Assembly (NCBI RefSeq): GCF_004310285.1
Contig: NZ_SISF01000023.1
Coordinates: 186,001 to 250,000, forward strand
Source: Agrobacterium cavarae
GTDB taxonomy: Bacteria > Pseudomonadota > Alphaproteobacteria > Rhizobiales > Rhizobiaceae
Direction of reading: 5' to 3'
Length of the DNA stretch: 64,000 nucleotides
This document shows positions 17,460 to 26,411 of the stretch, piece by piece. Numbering within the stretch: position 1 is the first letter of the stretch; each line of letters begins with the position of its first letter. The notes beneath the pieces are model-generated. The model was not told the DNA's origin, made no database searches, and worked only from the letters and a program-made list of their open reading frames with translations. Made by a program: the position numbers and the translations under genes.

Positions 17460-17927
17460 TCAGATCAATGTTGATGGAATGGGATATCGCGCAGCGTCTA
17501 TCTCGTCCTTCGACAACGGGCTGCGCGTCAGCACGTCGGCATAATTGGCTCTGGTTCGAGCGCCATAGCTCTCCTTGATCGCGCTCATCAGTTCGATCTC
17601 CTGGTACATCCAGTTCCAGCGCGAATAGTCGCCCAGGCCGGTCGACTGGCGGCTCGCTTTTTCCCGAACCGCAAGCTCGCGATCGCGCACCACTTCTCCC
17701 GTCACGATCGACATCAACTGGAAGGCGGCATCGTCCATGTCCGTGGCTTCCCGACGCCAATATTCCTCTCCGCGCTCTTCGCAGATCAGCCAGTAGCTGC
17801 CGCGTCGCCATTCGACGTAAACGGTTCCGTCGCCACGGGTGCTGCGCGGGATTGGCGGGAAGGGCGTGTCGACGGCCCTAGCCGATAGCGCCGAGATATA
17901 GTCGTGCAGTGTGTCGATCGCGTCCAT
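17460..17927 (-). CDS. Imm63-like immunity protein (orphan), tentative
   Basis: A 155-residue soluble protein. The central pattern YVEWRRGSYWLICEERGEE, then a basic pair, an acidic stretch and WNWMYQEIELMSAIKESYG resembles the Imm63 family of polymorphic-toxin immunity proteins, which carry an ERG-E motif followed by a late helix and an E-x-L-x-R-x-P-like end (VLTRSPLSKDE). The match is from memory and is not certain. No toxin gene lies nearby, so it would be a solitary immunity gene. It is convergent with phoB and follows gcrA on the same strand, separated from it by a terminator. Confidence 0.5.
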   Translation of the reverse strand: MDAIDTLHDYISALSARAVDTPFPPIPRSTRGDGTVYVEWRRGSYWLICEERGEEYWRREATDMDDAAFQLMSIVTGEVVRDRELAVREKASRQSTGLGDYSRWNWMYQEIELMSAIKESYGARTRANYADVLTRSPLSKDEIDAARYPIPSTLI

Positions 17928-17996
17928 GATGATAGTCTGGGCGCGATTATTGCTGCAGGCAAGTTTGGATTATTTGGGAAAGAGGGAAGCCAGCCA

Positions 17997-18024
17997 ATAA
18001 AAAAAGCGGACCGAAGCCCGCTTT
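17997..18024 (-). terminator. Intrinsic terminator after gcrA
   Basis: On the minus strand AAAGCGG (18024-18018) pairs with CCGCTTT (18009-18003) around an 8-nt loop, followed by TTTTATT. It lies 25 nt after the gcrA stop. Confidence 0.8.
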
Positions 18025-18048
18025 CTGAATTGGTTCTGAGACAGACCC

Positions 18049-18585
18049 TTACGCCTTGCGGCGTTCGCTGACCGGCTGGTAGGCCATCTTCGCGTGGAAC
18101 TTGCAGTAGGGCGAGGCTTCAGACGCTTCGCAGCCGCAGAAATGGAAGTCGTCCTTGAGCGGGTCGCCAACCGGCCACTTGCAGGTACGCTCGGTCAGTT
18201 CCGTCAGCGTCAGGCGACGCGAGATCGGGATAACAACATTGTTGGAAGAGCGGACATATTCCATGGGCTCGACCGTGTCGATGTCCATGTCTTCCTTGAA
18301 GGCGAGGGCACCAGAGCTACGGGCCGGTGCTGGACGGCTGGTCGCAGCGCGGGCTGGAGCCGCATAGCTTGCCGGACGCGGCGCTGCTGCGGGACGCTTG
18401 GGCGCAGGACGCGATGTGGCGACGGTACCGCCGGCCTTCGCGCGACCTGGCAGGTTGAGGCGGTGAACCTTGCCGATGACGGCATTGCGGCTCACACCGC
18501 CTAGTTGTGCTGCGATCTGGCTTGCGCTAAGCCCTTCGGACCATAATCTCTTGAGCTTTTCTACTCGTTCGTCCGTCCAGTTCAT
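18049..18585 (-). CDS. gcrA: Cell-cycle regulator GcrA
   Basis: The 178-residue protein has the diagnostic N-terminal DNA-binding domain (MNWTDERVEKLKRLWSEGLS, then GGVSRNAVIGKVHRL), an Ala/Pro/Arg-rich linker, and a C-terminal cysteine-containing domain (CKWPVGDP, then FHFCGCEA, then PYCKFHAKMAYQP). GcrA works with the housekeeping sigma factor at promoters carrying CcrM-methylated GANTC sites. The start at 18585 matches the family; the 14 upstream codons do not. GANTC sites lie in its own putative promoter. It is divergent from argD. Confidence 0.97.
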   Translation of the reverse strand: MNWTDERVEKLKRLWSEGLSASQIAAQLGGVSRNAVIGKVHRLNLPGRAKAGGTVATSRPAPKRPAAAPRPASYAAPARAATSRPAPARSSGALAFKEDMDIDTVEPMEYVRSSNNVVIPISRRLTLTELTERTCKWPVGDPLKDDFHFCGCEASEASPYCKFHAKMAYQPVSERRKA

Positions 18586-18717
18586 GCCGCTTCTCCGCTC
18601 GTCGCGTTGTTTTCGGGCAGAATCCACCTACTATGCCATGGAGTGAACCACGCGCAGGCCATTCGCCAGATTGTAGGTGACTAGTTCCGCCGCATTGCAG
18701 TCTAGTAATTGACGGTT

Positions 18718-18751
18718 AACCTAATCGTCGGTTGACTCCGTGACAAGAGTC
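18718..18751 (-). promoter_or_regulatory. Putative gcrA promoter with two GANTC sites
   Basis: On the minus strand TTGTCA (18746-18741) and TAGGTT (18723-18718) are 17 bp apart. GANTC sites lie in the spacer (18734-18738) and just upstream of the -35 (18747-18751). This is the arrangement reported for GcrA/CcrM-dependent promoters, so autoregulation is plausible. Confidence 0.5.
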
Positions 18752-18883
18752 GCGGGAATCATCTGGAATCGATTTTCCGGTTTTCCCCAACTTGCTTCCC
18801 CTGTGAGTCAGAAAGGCAACACCTCGGGCCTGCGCGGCAAGCACCTACCAAGGCTTGTAACTGCCCGGAAGTGCCGAGATTTG

Positions 18884-18912
18884 TTGACATTAGGCGGGGA
18901 AGTGACAATAGT
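18884..18912 (+). promoter_or_regulatory. Sigma-70-type promoter toward argD
   Basis: TTGACA (18884-18889) and AATAGT (18907-18912) are 17 bp apart. Transcription would begin near 18919, only about 20 nt before a terminator-like hairpin and about 120 nt before argD. Confidence 0.55.
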
Positions 18913-18921
18913 GCTCTCGCA

Positions 18922-19023
18922 ATGAAGACAGCATGCAGGCCGCCGCGAGGCGGCATTTTTGATTTTCAGGGCAGGGATAACCCGCGAGCCCTATTGACAG
19001 TCGTCTGTCCCGACTTGACGTAA
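18922..19023 (+). other. Possible 33-codon leader ORF before argD
   Basis: An ATG at 18922 opens a short frame starting MKTACRPPRGG and ending with TAA 14 nt before the argD start. Arg codons AGG and CGA lie at and inside the embedded hairpin. It has no visible ribosome site. It may be a regulatory leader or chance; the main reason to note it is its fit between the promoter and argD. Confidence 0.3.
18939..18963 (+). terminator. Strong hairpin with U-run in the argD leader
   Basis: GCCGCC (18939-18944) and GGCGGC (18949-18954) pair around the tetraloop GCGA, followed by ATTTTTGATTTT. It is a textbook intrinsic terminator located between the argD promoter and argD itself, so it acts as an attenuator or ends a short RNA. 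Confidence 0.7.
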
Positions 19024-19037
19024 GGAGTGATGTCGCC

Positions 19038-20246
19038 ATGGCCGAAACTGCCCCCAAATCCGGGCCGTTGTTCGATACGTTTTCCAGAGCCCCCCTGCGC
19101 TTCGAACGAGGCGAGGGCGTTTGGCTGATCACGGAAAGCGGCGAGCGATATCTCGATTTCGGTGCGGGCGTCGCGGTGACCTCGGTCGGCCATAGCCATC
19201 CCCATATGGTTGAATCCCTCAAGGCACAGGTCGAGAAGGTCTGGCACCTGTCCAACCTCTATGAGGTCGCCGGTCAGGAAGTGCTGGCAAAGCGGCTGAC
19301 GGATGCAACATTCGCCGACAAAGTGTTCTTCACCAACTCCGGTGCGGAGGCGCTGGAATGCGCCATCAAGACGGCACGCCGTTATCAGTACACGCACGGC
19401 CATCCGGAAAAATTCCGCATCATCACCTTCGAAGGTGCATTCCATGGCCGCACACTCGCCACCATCGCGGCTGGCGGCCAGGCCAAATATCTCGAGGGCT
19501 TCGGCCCCAAGGTGGAAGGCTTCGACCAAGTGCCATTCGGCGATCTCGAAGCGCTGAAGGCGGCGATCGTTCCGGAAACGGCTGCCCTTCTGATCGAGCC
19601 GATCCAGGGCGAAGGCGGTATCCGTGTCGTTCAGCCCGAGTTCCTGCGCACGCTTAGGGCGCTCTGCGAAGAGCACGGCCTGCTTTTGATCTTCGACGAA
19701 GTACAGACCGGCGTTGGCCGTACCGGCAAGTTCTTCGCCCATGAGCGCTCGGGCGTCACGCCCGACATCATGGCCGTTGCCAAGGGCATTGGCGGTGGCT
19801 TCCCCTTTGGGGCATGCCTTGCAACGGCAGAAGCCGCTTCCGGCATGACGGCAGGCTCGCACGGCACGACCTATGGCGGCAATCCGCTGGCCATGGCGGC
19901 TGGCAACGCCGTGCTGGATATCATTCTGGCCGATGGCTTTATCGAGCATGTACGCGATGTCGCGCTGATCTTCCGCCAGGGACTGGCGTCGCTGAAGGAC
20001 CGTTATCCGGACGTGATCGAGGAAATCCGTGGCGAAGGTTTGCTGCTCGGCATCAAGGCGCGGGTTCCATCCGGCGATCTGCTCCAGGCCATGCGGGCGG
20101 AGCATCTTCTTGGCGTTCCGGCAGGCGATAACGTGATCCGCCTGCTGCCGCCGCTCGTGGTTACGGCAGAAGAAGCGCGTGATGGGCTTGCGCGCATCGA
20201 GAAGGCTGCCGAAGCACTCACCACCAAACTGGCAAAGAGCGCCTGA
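19038..20246 (+). CDS. argD: Acetylornithine aminotransferase
   Basis: The 402-residue class III PLP aminotransferase has the segment [18 protein letters not shown], the cofactor-ring Asp in [15 protein letters not shown], the Schiff-base lysine in [12 protein letters not shown] (about residue 248) and the [13 protein letters not shown] motif. It converts N-acetylglutamate semialdehyde to N-acetylornithine in arginine synthesis, and in this family it often also makes succinyl-diaminopimelate for lysine. argF follows 56 nt downstream, the usual rhizobial order. A GGAG site lies 10 nt before the ATG. Confidence 0.93.
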   Translation: MAETAPKSGPLFDTFSRAPLRFERGEGVWLITESGERYLDFGAGVAVTSVGHSHPHMVESLKAQVEKVWHLSNLYEVAGQEVLAKRLTDATFADKVFFTNSGAEALECAIKTARRYQYTHGHPEKFRIITFEGAFHGRTLATIAAGGQAKYLEGFGPKVEGFDQVPFGDLEALKAAIVPETAALLIEPIQGEGGIRVVQPEFLRTLRALCEEHGLLLIFDEVQTGVGRTGKFFAHERSGVTPDIMAVAKGIGGGFPFGACLATAEAASGMTAGSHGTTYGGNPLAMAAGNAVLDIILADGFIEHVRDVALIFRQGLASLKDRYPDVIEEIRGEGLLLGIKARVPSGDLLQAMRAEHLLGVPAGDNVIRLLPPLVVTAEEARDGLARIEKAAEALTTKLAKSA

Positions 20247-20302
20247 CGAGGCGTATCAGGGCCGGCGTAAAGGGTGGCCCGCATTGATGGGACTGAATTA
20301 AA

Positions 20303-21214
20303 ATGGCAAAGCATTTCCTCGATCTTTCGGCCGTCGGCTCGGAAGACCTGCGGCTCATTCTGGAAGACGCCAAGAGCCGAAAGATCGCAACGAAGAACGG
20401 AACGGCGGAAAAGCCGCTTGCTGGCAAGATGCTGGCGATGATCTTCGAAAAGCCGTCGACGCGCACACGCGTGTCCTTCGATGTCGGCATGCGCCAGCTT
20501 GGCGGTGAAACGCTGTTTCTCTCCGGCACCGAAATGCAGCTCGGCCGCGCTGAAACCATTGGCGATACCGCCAAGGTCCTGTCGCGCTACGTTGACGCCA
20601 TCATGATCCGCACCACCGATCATTCTCGCCTGCTGGAACTTGCCGAGCACGCCACTGTTCCGGTCATCAACGGCCTGACGGACGAGACGCACCCGTGCCA
20701 GATCATGGCCGATATCATGACCTTCGAAGAGCATCGCGGCCCGGTGAAGGGCAAGACCATCGCCTGGACGGGTGACGGCAACAATGTGCTGCATTCGCTG
20801 GTCGAGGGCTCCGCCCGCTTCGGCTACAAGATGAACATGGCCGTGCCCATGGGTTCGGAGCCGCTCGACAAGTACCTCAACTGGGCCCGCAACAATGGCG
20901 GCGAGATCATGCTCTGCCATGATGCCGAACGTGCTGTCGCCGGTTCGGACTGCATCGTCACCGACACCTGGGTTTCCATGAACCAGGAGCACAAGGCGCG
21001 CGGCCACAATATCTTCCAGCCCTATCAGGTGAATGAAGCGCTGATGAAGAAGGCCAACAACGAGGCGCTCTTCATGCATTGCCTGCCCGCGCATCGCGGC
21101 GAGGAAGTCACCGATGCGGTGATCGACGGTCCGCAGTCGGTGGTCTTCGATGAGGCGGAAAACCGCCTGCACGCGCAAAAGGCCGTGATCGCCTGGTGCA
21201 TGGGCGTTATCTGA
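20303..21214 (+). CDS. argF: Ornithine carbamoyltransferase
   Basis: The 303-residue enzyme carries the carbamoyl-phosphate loop [10 protein letters not shown] (about residues 48-57), HPCQ at about 132, the ornithine-binding DTWVSMNQE at about 219 and the catalytic HCLP at about 258. It forms citrulline from ornithine and carbamoyl phosphate. It is probably transcribed with argD, and hslO follows after 260 nt. Confidence 0.96.
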   Translation: MAKHFLDLSAVGSEDLRLILEDAKSRKIATKNGTAEKPLAGKMLAMIFEKPSTRTRVSFDVGMRQLGGETLFLSGTEMQLGRAETIGDTAKVLSRYVDAIMIRTTDHSRLLELAEHATVPVINGLTDETHPCQIMADIMTFEEHRGPVKGKTIAWTGDGNNVLHSLVEGSARFGYKMNMAVPMGSEPLDKYLNWARNNGGEIMLCHDAERAVAGSDCIVTDTWVSMNQEHKARGHNIFQPYQVNEALMKKANNEALFMHCLPAHRGEEVTDAVIDGPQSVVFDEAENRLHAQKAVIAWCMGVI

Positions 21215-21474
21215 CAGCAGGGCCGAGCTGAGGATGGGGACTATGCCGGGAACTTGAATTTTAAGCGCGGCGCCCCATCTTTACGCCAACCAATGCTGCC
21301 GGTTCACGGCGGCGTTTCATCAATCGTTTATCGCGACATTTGGGCCGGGGATGGTTTCGTTTTGCCATTCTCCGCTCTATCTTTGCGAAAACCGGACAAG
21401 AGACCTGCTGGTCGCGGCCGAAAGAGTGGCGATCATTTCCAAATTCCGGAAGGCGGGTTCGAAGGAGCAGAATC

Positions 21475-22461
21475 ATGGCGGACGTAACCGTAGAACTGGA
21501 CGATATGAACTTTGCCGGCGACGACAAGGTCGTCCCCTTTCAGGTGGAAGGGCTCGACGTTCGCGGACGCGCCGTGCAGGTCGGTCCGTTGCTGAATGCC
21601 ATTTTGCAGCGCCATGATTATCCGCCCGTTGTCGCCCGGCTTCTGGCGGAAGCTTTGGTGCTGACGGCACTGATCGGCACGTCGCTTAAATTCTCCGGCA
21701 AGCTCACGGTACAGACCAAGGGCGATGGTCCGGTTGATCTCCTGGTGGCGGATTTTACGGCACCTGAGAACATGCGCGCCTATGCCCGCTTCGACGATGA
21801 GCGTCTGGCGCAAGCAACGGCGGCTGGGCAGACCTCGCCCGAAGAGCTTCTCGGCACCGGCATCCTCGCCTTCACCATCGATCAGGGTGTGGGCATGCAG
21901 CCCTATCAGGGCATCGTGCCGTTGGATGGCTCTTCGCTGGAGGAGATCGCCAGCGTGTACTTCCGCCAGTCTGAGCAGTTGCCGACGCGGGTGCGCCTCG
22001 GTGTGGCAGAGTTTTTTGACCGCGACAGTGAAGGCAAGCCACGTCGTGGCTGGCGTGCGGGCGGCATTATTGCGCAGTTTCTGCCGCAGGCGCCGGAGCG
22101 TCTGCGCACCCGTGACCTTCATGGCGGCGATGGCGATGAAAGCTCGTTCGGTGAAGCCGAAGACGATGCCTGGACGGAAGCGGTGGCGTTGATCGACACG
22201 GTGGATACGGATGAACTGACCGATCCCCAGGTTCCGGTGGAGCGTTTGCTGTTCCGGCTTTTCCATGAGCAGGGCGTACGCGTTTACGAGCCTCAGTCGA
22301 TCATCGACAAATGCAGCTGCTCGCGGGAGAAGATCAAGGGCGTGCTGTCCGGATTTTCGGCAGAGGAGATCGAGGACAGCCAGGAGGACGGCGTGGTGTC
22401 GGTGAGCTGCGAGTTCTGCTCGACGACCTACCGTTACCCGGTCGAAGAACTGTCGGCATAA
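21475..22461 (+). CDS. hslO: Redox-regulated chaperone Hsp33
   Basis: The 328-residue protein has the C-terminal zinc redox switch CSCSREKI (C-x-C) and CEFC (C-x2-C), which form disulfides under oxidative stress and expose the substrate-binding surface. The N-terminal domain begins MADVTVELDDMNF. An in-frame ATG 135 nt upstream exists but would add non-conserved residues; GGAG precedes ATG 21475. Conserved downstream of argF in this group. Confidence 0.95.
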   Translation: MADVTVELDDMNFAGDDKVVPFQVEGLDVRGRAVQVGPLLNAILQRHDYPPVVARLLAEALVLTALIGTSLKFSGKLTVQTKGDGPVDLLVADFTAPENMRAYARFDDERLAQATAAGQTSPEELLGTGILAFTIDQGVGMQPYQGIVPLDGSSLEEIASVYFRQSEQLPTRVRLGVAEFFDRDSEGKPRRGWRAGGIIAQFLPQAPERLRTRDLHGGDGDESSFGEAEDDAWTEAVALIDTVDTDELTDPQVPVERLLFRLFHEQGVRVYEPQSIIDKCSCSREKIKGVLSGFSAEEIEDSQEDGVVSVSCEFCSTTYRYPVEELSA

Positions 22462-22468
22462 AGATCAG

Positions 22469-22490
22469 GAGCGGGGCGAGAGCCCCGCTC
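22469..22490. terminator. Bidirectional hairpin between hslO and apaG
   Basis: GAGCGGGGC (22469-22477) and GCCCCGCTC (22482-22490) pair around a GAGA tetraloop, 8 nt after the hslO stop and overlapping the apaG stop. It serves the convergent pair. Confidence 0.7.
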
Positions 22491-22881
22491 AGTTCAGCAC
22501 GCGGGCAAGCCCAGGGCTGTCCAGCGAGAAGGCGGGAATGTCTACCGTGAAGACCTCGCCCGTGTCCGTTTCCATTTCGTAATGGCCGAACATCATGCCT
22601 GACGGGGTGTCCAGCGGGCATCCGGAAGAGTATTCGTAGCTGTCGCCTGGTCGCAGATGCGGTTGCTCACCAACGACGCCCGGGCCCGAAACCTCGTCCA
22701 CCACGCCATTCTGATCGGTGATGTGCCAGTAGCGATTGACCAGCGTAACGGCCTGCTTGGAGTTGTTCGTGATCACGACCGTATAGCCCCAGACATAACG
22801 GCTATCGTCCGGGTCCGATTGCTCATCGAGATAATATGGGTCGACGGTGACCTCTATCTCTTTTGTCGATGCACGATACAT
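22489..22881 (-). CDS. apaG: ApaG domain protein
   Basis: The 130-residue immunoglobulin-like protein matches Apa[45 protein letters not shown] and [17 protein letters not shown]. ApaG proteins are small, soluble and of uncertain role (Co2+/Mg2+ efflux phenotypes were reported in enteric bacteria). I start at ATG 22881 ([11 protein letters not shown]) as in most relatives; an ATG 33 nt upstream is also in frame. Confidence 0.93.
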   Translation of the reverse strand: MYRASTKEIEVTVDPYYLDEQSDPDDSRYVWGYTVVITNNSKQAVTLVNRYWHITDQNGVVDEVSGPGVVGEQPHLRPGDSYEYSSGCPLDTPSGMMFGHYEMETDTGEVFTVDIPAFSLDSPGLARVLN

Positions 22882-23124
22882 GTTCGCGACCTTGGCTGTC
22901 TCTGCCTCTAGCATTTTATTCTACTACACCGAATGAAGGACGGGAATGTCCGTTGATTGGAGTTGAGGTGTTTGAATGCGTTACGAGGCTAAAGCGTTGC
23001 GTATCAGGTTTGTTTCTCCATTCAATACGCACAAAATCGTGAAGAGACAGTGGATAAATCGCGGTTTGTCTAAAATAATGTAGAATGGGCGCTCTACGCG
23101 TGTCGCGAGCAGAAGATCTGGAAA

Positions 23125-23160
23125 TCAAGAAAGAAATTGCCCGGTGATCGCTCACCGGGC
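23125..23160 (-). terminator. Intrinsic terminator after metZ
   Basis: On the minus strand GCCCGGTGA (23160-23152) pairs with TCACCGGGC (23147-23139) around a 4-nt loop, followed by AATTTCTTTCTT. It begins 9 nt after the metZ stop. Confidence 0.8.
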
Positions 23161-23168
23161 ATTCGATA

Positions 23169-24353
23169 TCAGGCAGAAACTTTCGAAAGCGCTTCGGCGA
23201 AATCTTCCAGCAGATCGTCGGTGTCTTCAATGCCGCAGGACAGACGAAGCGTCCCGCCGGAGATGCCGAGTTCGGCACGCGCCTCATCGGTCAGGTTCTT
23301 GTGGGTCGTGGTAGCGGGGTGGGTGATCAGGCTTTTGGCATCACCGAGATTGTTGGAAATCTTGACGACGTCCAGCGCATTCTGCAGCTTGAACGCCGCT
23401 TCCTTGCCGCCCTTCAACTCGAAGCAGACGAGCGTCGAACCGCCCGACATCTGCCGCGCGATGATGTCGGCCTGCGGATGGTCGGCGCGACCCGGATAGA
23501 TGACCTTCGCGACCTTGCTTTGGTTCGCCAGGAAATCGGCGATCTTGCCGGCATTCGCCGTCTGTTGCTTGACGCGGAGAGGCATCGTTTCAATGCCCTT
23601 CAGCAGTGTCCATGCGTTGAAGGGAGACAGTGCGGGGCCGGTGTGGCGGAAGTAATCCTGAAGCTCTTCCTCGATCCACTTCTTGTCCGACAGCACCACG
23701 CCGCCAAGGCAGCGCCCCTGACCATCGATATGCTTGGTGGCGGAGTAGACGACGATATGCGCACCAAGTTCCAGAGGCTTCTGGAAGAGCGGCGTCGCAA
23801 ACACGTTGTCGACAACGACCTTCGCGCCAATCTGGTTGGCAAGCTTGGCAACGCCTGCAATATCAACCACTTCCAGTGTCGGATTGGTCGGGCTTTCCAA
23901 GAAGAACAGCTTGGTGTTCGGCTTGATCGCCTTTTCCCAATTGACAAGATCGCGGCCATCGACCAGCGTGCATTCGATGCCGTATTTCGGCGCCAGCGTC
24001 TCGACCACCCAGCGGCAGGAACCGAAAAGCGCGCGGGCCGCAACGATATGATCGCCGGCCTTCAGCTGGCAGAGAATGGCAGCGCTGACAGCGGCCATGC
24101 CGGATGCCGTGGCGCGCGCATCCTCGGCACCTTCCAGCAGGCACATGCGCTTTTCGAACATGTCATTGGTAGGGCTCGCATAGCGCGCATAGATGAAACC
24201 GTCGGTCTCTCCCTTGAAGCGCGCTTCTGCCGCTTCCGAGCTTTCATAGACAAAGCCCTGGGTCAGGTAGAGTGCTTCGGACGTTTCACCGTAAGGGGAG
24301 CGCAGTGTGCCGCCATGTACGAGTTGAGTTGCCGGGCGCCATTTCTTGCTCAT
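23169..24353 (-). CDS. metZ: O-succinylhomoserine sulfhydrylase
   Basis: The 394-residue Cys/Met-metabolism PLP enzyme has the Schiff-base lysine in VVYSATKHIDGQGR, the segment YARYASPTNDMFE and the C-terminal GGTLRLSCGIEDTDDL. It adds sulfide to O-succinylhomoserine to make homocysteine. The MetZ identity rather than cystathionine synthase rests on overall resemblance and on the SAM-II riboswitch in its leader, known to control metA/metZ genes in alphaproteobacteria. Start 24353 (MSKKWRPATQLVHGG) is the family start. Confidence 0.92.
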   Translation of the reverse strand: MSKKWRPATQLVHGGTLRSPYGETSEALYLTQGFVYESSEAAEARFKGETDGFIYARYASPTNDMFEKRMCLLEGAEDARATASGMAAVSAAILCQLKAGDHIVAARALFGSCRWVVETLAPKYGIECTLVDGRDLVNWEKAIKPNTKLFFLESPTNPTLEVVDIAGVAKLANQIGAKVVVDNVFATPLFQKPLELGAHIVVYSATKHIDGQGRCLGGVVLSDKKWIEEELQDYFRHTGPALSPFNAWTLLKGIETMPLRVKQQTANAGKIADFLANQSKVAKVIYPGRADHPQADIIARQMSGGSTLVCFELKGGKEAAFKLQNALDVVKISNNLGDAKSLITHPATTTHKNLTDEARAELGISGGTLRLSCGIEDTDDLLEDFAEALSKVSA

Positions 24354-24369
24354 TTGATCACCTTCAAAC

Positions 24370-24413
24370 AAAAAAACCGGTCGCAAAAGCAGACCGGTTC
24401 CAAGCACCCGGTC
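24370..24413 (-). terminator. SAM-II expression platform: terminator and competing stem
   Basis: Reading the minus strand, AACCGGTC (24399-24392) pairs with GACCGGTT (24382-24375), followed by a run of Ts: a strong terminator. An upstream GACCGG (24413-24408) can instead pair with CCGGTC (24397-24392), giving an antiterminator. Control by SAM-dependent termination is therefore visible directly in the sequence. Confidence 0.8.
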
Positions 24414-24469
24414 TTTTTAGCCACTTGTTTAACGTGGCTGCAAGCCGACCGGCCAAATCACCACGGGAT
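24413..24469 (-). ncRNA. SAM-II riboswitch
   Basis: The minus strand contains the conserved metA-motif blocks in order: CGTGGTGATTTG, GGCTTGCAGCCACG, TTAAACAAG and GCTAAAAAG. CGTGG pairs with CCACG as P1, and the downstream GCTAAA forms the pseudoknot side. These blocks and their spacing match SAM-II. It lies in the metZ leader, about 60 nt before the start codon. Confidence 0.92.
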
Positions 24470-24548
24470 AAGATTGCCTTACTGCCGTTAACAACTTGCG
24501 TCAATGGCCTGCTTTTGATTTTGTCGGCGCGGAACAGGGGCACTGACG

Positions 24549-25646
24549 ATGATGAGAACCACGGGTATTCTGGCCGATGGCGCGATACGGGCGCTGTTTT
24601 CTTCCGGCCACCTGAAGAGCGAACGTCCGCTGGATGGAGACCAGGTGCAGCCGGCAAGCCTCGACCTGCGTCTCGGGGCCAAGGCCTACCGCGTGCGCGC
24701 AAGCTTCATGCCTGGCCCGGGCACCAAGGTCATCGAAAAGCTGGACCGCCTCCGTCTGCATGAGATTGATCTCAGCGAAGGCGCCGTGCTGGAAACCGGC
24801 TGCGTCTATATAGTGCCGCTGATGGAAACGCTGGCGCTGCCCGCCGACATGTCCGCCTCGGCCAACCCGAAGAGCTCGACCGGCCGTCTCGATATCTTCA
24901 CCCGCGTCATCACCGACCACGCGCAGGAGTTCGACAAGATCCCCGCAGGCTATCAGGGGCCGCTTTATCTGGAAGTCAGCCCGCGTACCTTCCCGATCGT
25001 CGTGCGCCAGGGCTCGCGCCTGTCGCAGATCCGCTTCCGTATCGGTCATTCACTGTTGAACGAAAGCGAGTTGCAGGCGCTTCACGAGAGCGAAATCCTC
25101 GTTGCAAGTGACACGCCCAACGTGTCCGGCGGCGGTATTGCGCTCTCCATCGACCTCAAAGGCTTCGGTGACAGCGGCCTTATCGGTTATCGCGGCAAGC
25201 ACCACACGGCGGTTGTCGATGTGGACCAGAAGGCAGCCCACGACGTTCTCGATTTCTGGGAGCCGCTCTACGCGCGCGGCCGCGCCGAACTGATCCTCGA
25301 TCCGGATGAATTCTACATCCTCGTCTCGCGAGAAGCCGTGCATGTGCCGCCGCTCTACGCTGCCGAGATGACACCGTTCGATCCTCTGGTCGGCGAGTTC
25401 CGCGTCCATTATGCCGGTTTCTTCGATCCCGGCTTCGGCCACGCCAGCGCCGGCGGCACCGGCAGCCGCGCCGTCCTGGAAGTCAGAAGCCACGAGGTAC
25501 CCTTCATTCTGGAGCACGGCCAGATCGTCGGCCGCCTTGTCTATGAACATATGCTGGCCAAACCCGAAGGCCTCTACGGCACGGGCCTCGGCTCCAACTA
25601 TCAGGCCCAGGGCCTGAAGCTCTCCAAGCATTTCCGCGCCGAGTGA
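24549..25646 (+). CDS. dcd: 2'-deoxycytidine 5'-triphosphate deaminase, two-domain form
   Basis: The 365-residue protein has two dUTPase/Dcd-like halves. The N-terminal half has PASLDLRLG and MSASANPKSSTGRLDIFTR, with the conserved serine/arginine pair; the second has YRGKHHTAVVDV and the region FFDPGFGHASAG. The long two-domain form is usual in rhizobia, about twice the size of E. coli Dcd. It deaminates dCTP to dUTP for thymidylate supply. It diverges from metZ; the two promoters share about 80 bp. A second ATG lies at 24552. Confidence 0.88.
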   Translation: MMRTTGILADGAIRALFSSGHLKSERPLDGDQVQPASLDLRLGAKAYRVRASFMPGPGTKVIEKLDRLRLHEIDLSEGAVLETGCVYIVPLMETLALPADMSASANPKSSTGRLDIFTRVITDHAQEFDKIPAGYQGPLYLEVSPRTFPIVVRQGSRLSQIRFRIGHSLLNESELQALHESEILVASDTPNVSGGGIALSIDLKGFGDSGLIGYRGKHHTAVVDVDQKAAHDVLDFWEPLYARGRAELILDPDEFYILVSREAVHVPPLYAAEMTPFDPLVGEFRVHYAGFFDPGFGHASAGGTGSRAVLEVRSHEVPFILEHGQIVGRLVYEHMLAKPEGLYGTGLGSNYQAQGLKLSKHFRAE

Positions 25647-25730
25647 TCGGCCAGACGCCGCGGTGCGATAGCGGAATGCCTTGCGGCGCGGCTTGACAGC
25701 CGCATCGTTCTATCGGAAGTTTTTAAGCGC

Positions 25731-25804
25731 GCGGGTGTAGCTCAATGGTAGAGCAGCAGCTTCCCAAGCTGAATACGAGGGTTCGATTCCCTTCACCCGC
25801 TCCA
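25731..25804 (+). tRNA. tRNA-Gly (anticodon CCC)
   Basis: The acceptor stem GCGGGTG pairs with CACCCGC, the D-arm is AGCTCAATGGTAGAGC, the anticodon stem CAGCT/AGCTG holds CCC, and the T-arm has GGTTCGATTCC. TCCA ends the 74-nt gene, so CCA is encoded. Confidence 0.97.
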
Positions 25805-25892
25805 GCTGCCTTGGAAATCGTTATTTTTACCGCGTTTTGTTATCGCGCATGACGTCGAGCATTCAGGTGAAAACACCGAATGAGCGCATCAC

Positions 25893-26168
25893 TCAGGCAC
25901 GATCGTACGTAAACGATGTCAGCAAAGACGTGACGAAGTTGCTGGCTTTTTCCTTGACGAGGACTTCCGTCCATTCGTCCGTTCCGCGAAACCTGAGATC
26001 CGTCTGGATACTGTCGACCGCTGCCATTTCGATGCGCTCGATATGTTGTTTGAAATGCGCTTCGCCCTTGGCCTGGTAAAGATCGCGGATGACCACCCGG
26101 AGGATTTCCTGCATCGCGATCTGCCAGGCAGTGTTGGTCGCATTGAGTTCGTTGGTTGTCGTTGACAT
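25893..26168 (-). CDS. Small hypothetical soluble protein
   Basis: A 91-residue ORF beginning MSTTTNELNATNTAWQIAMQ, with a GGTGGGA ribosome site before ATG 26168; a GTG three codons upstream is an alternative. The protein is helical and polar, without motifs I recognise. Its lack of hydrophobic segments and its clean ribosome site suggest a real cytosolic protein. Confidence 0.55.
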   Translation of the reverse strand: MSTTTNELNATNTAWQIAMQEILRVVIRDLYQAKGEAHFKQHIERIEMAAVDSIQTDLRFRGTDEWTEVLVKEKASNFVTSLLTSFTYDRA

Positions 26169-26411
26169 GCATCCCACCTGTGTTGCTGGATTTCTTGGCT
26201 CTCACCGGCGATGTCGCGCAAAAGCGCAATGCGGCTTTGCGAAAGCAACATGCGATTAAACAAAGGCGTGAAGCGCAAGGAGCGAGTCTGAACGATCGCG
26301 ACGCGATTTTAAAGCATGGTCCGCGCAAAATTGTGCAGCGGTTCTGCGATAACGACATGCGAGAACAAGGACTTAAAGCGTGTGAGCGAATCTAGAAGAC
26401 CGCAACACGCT

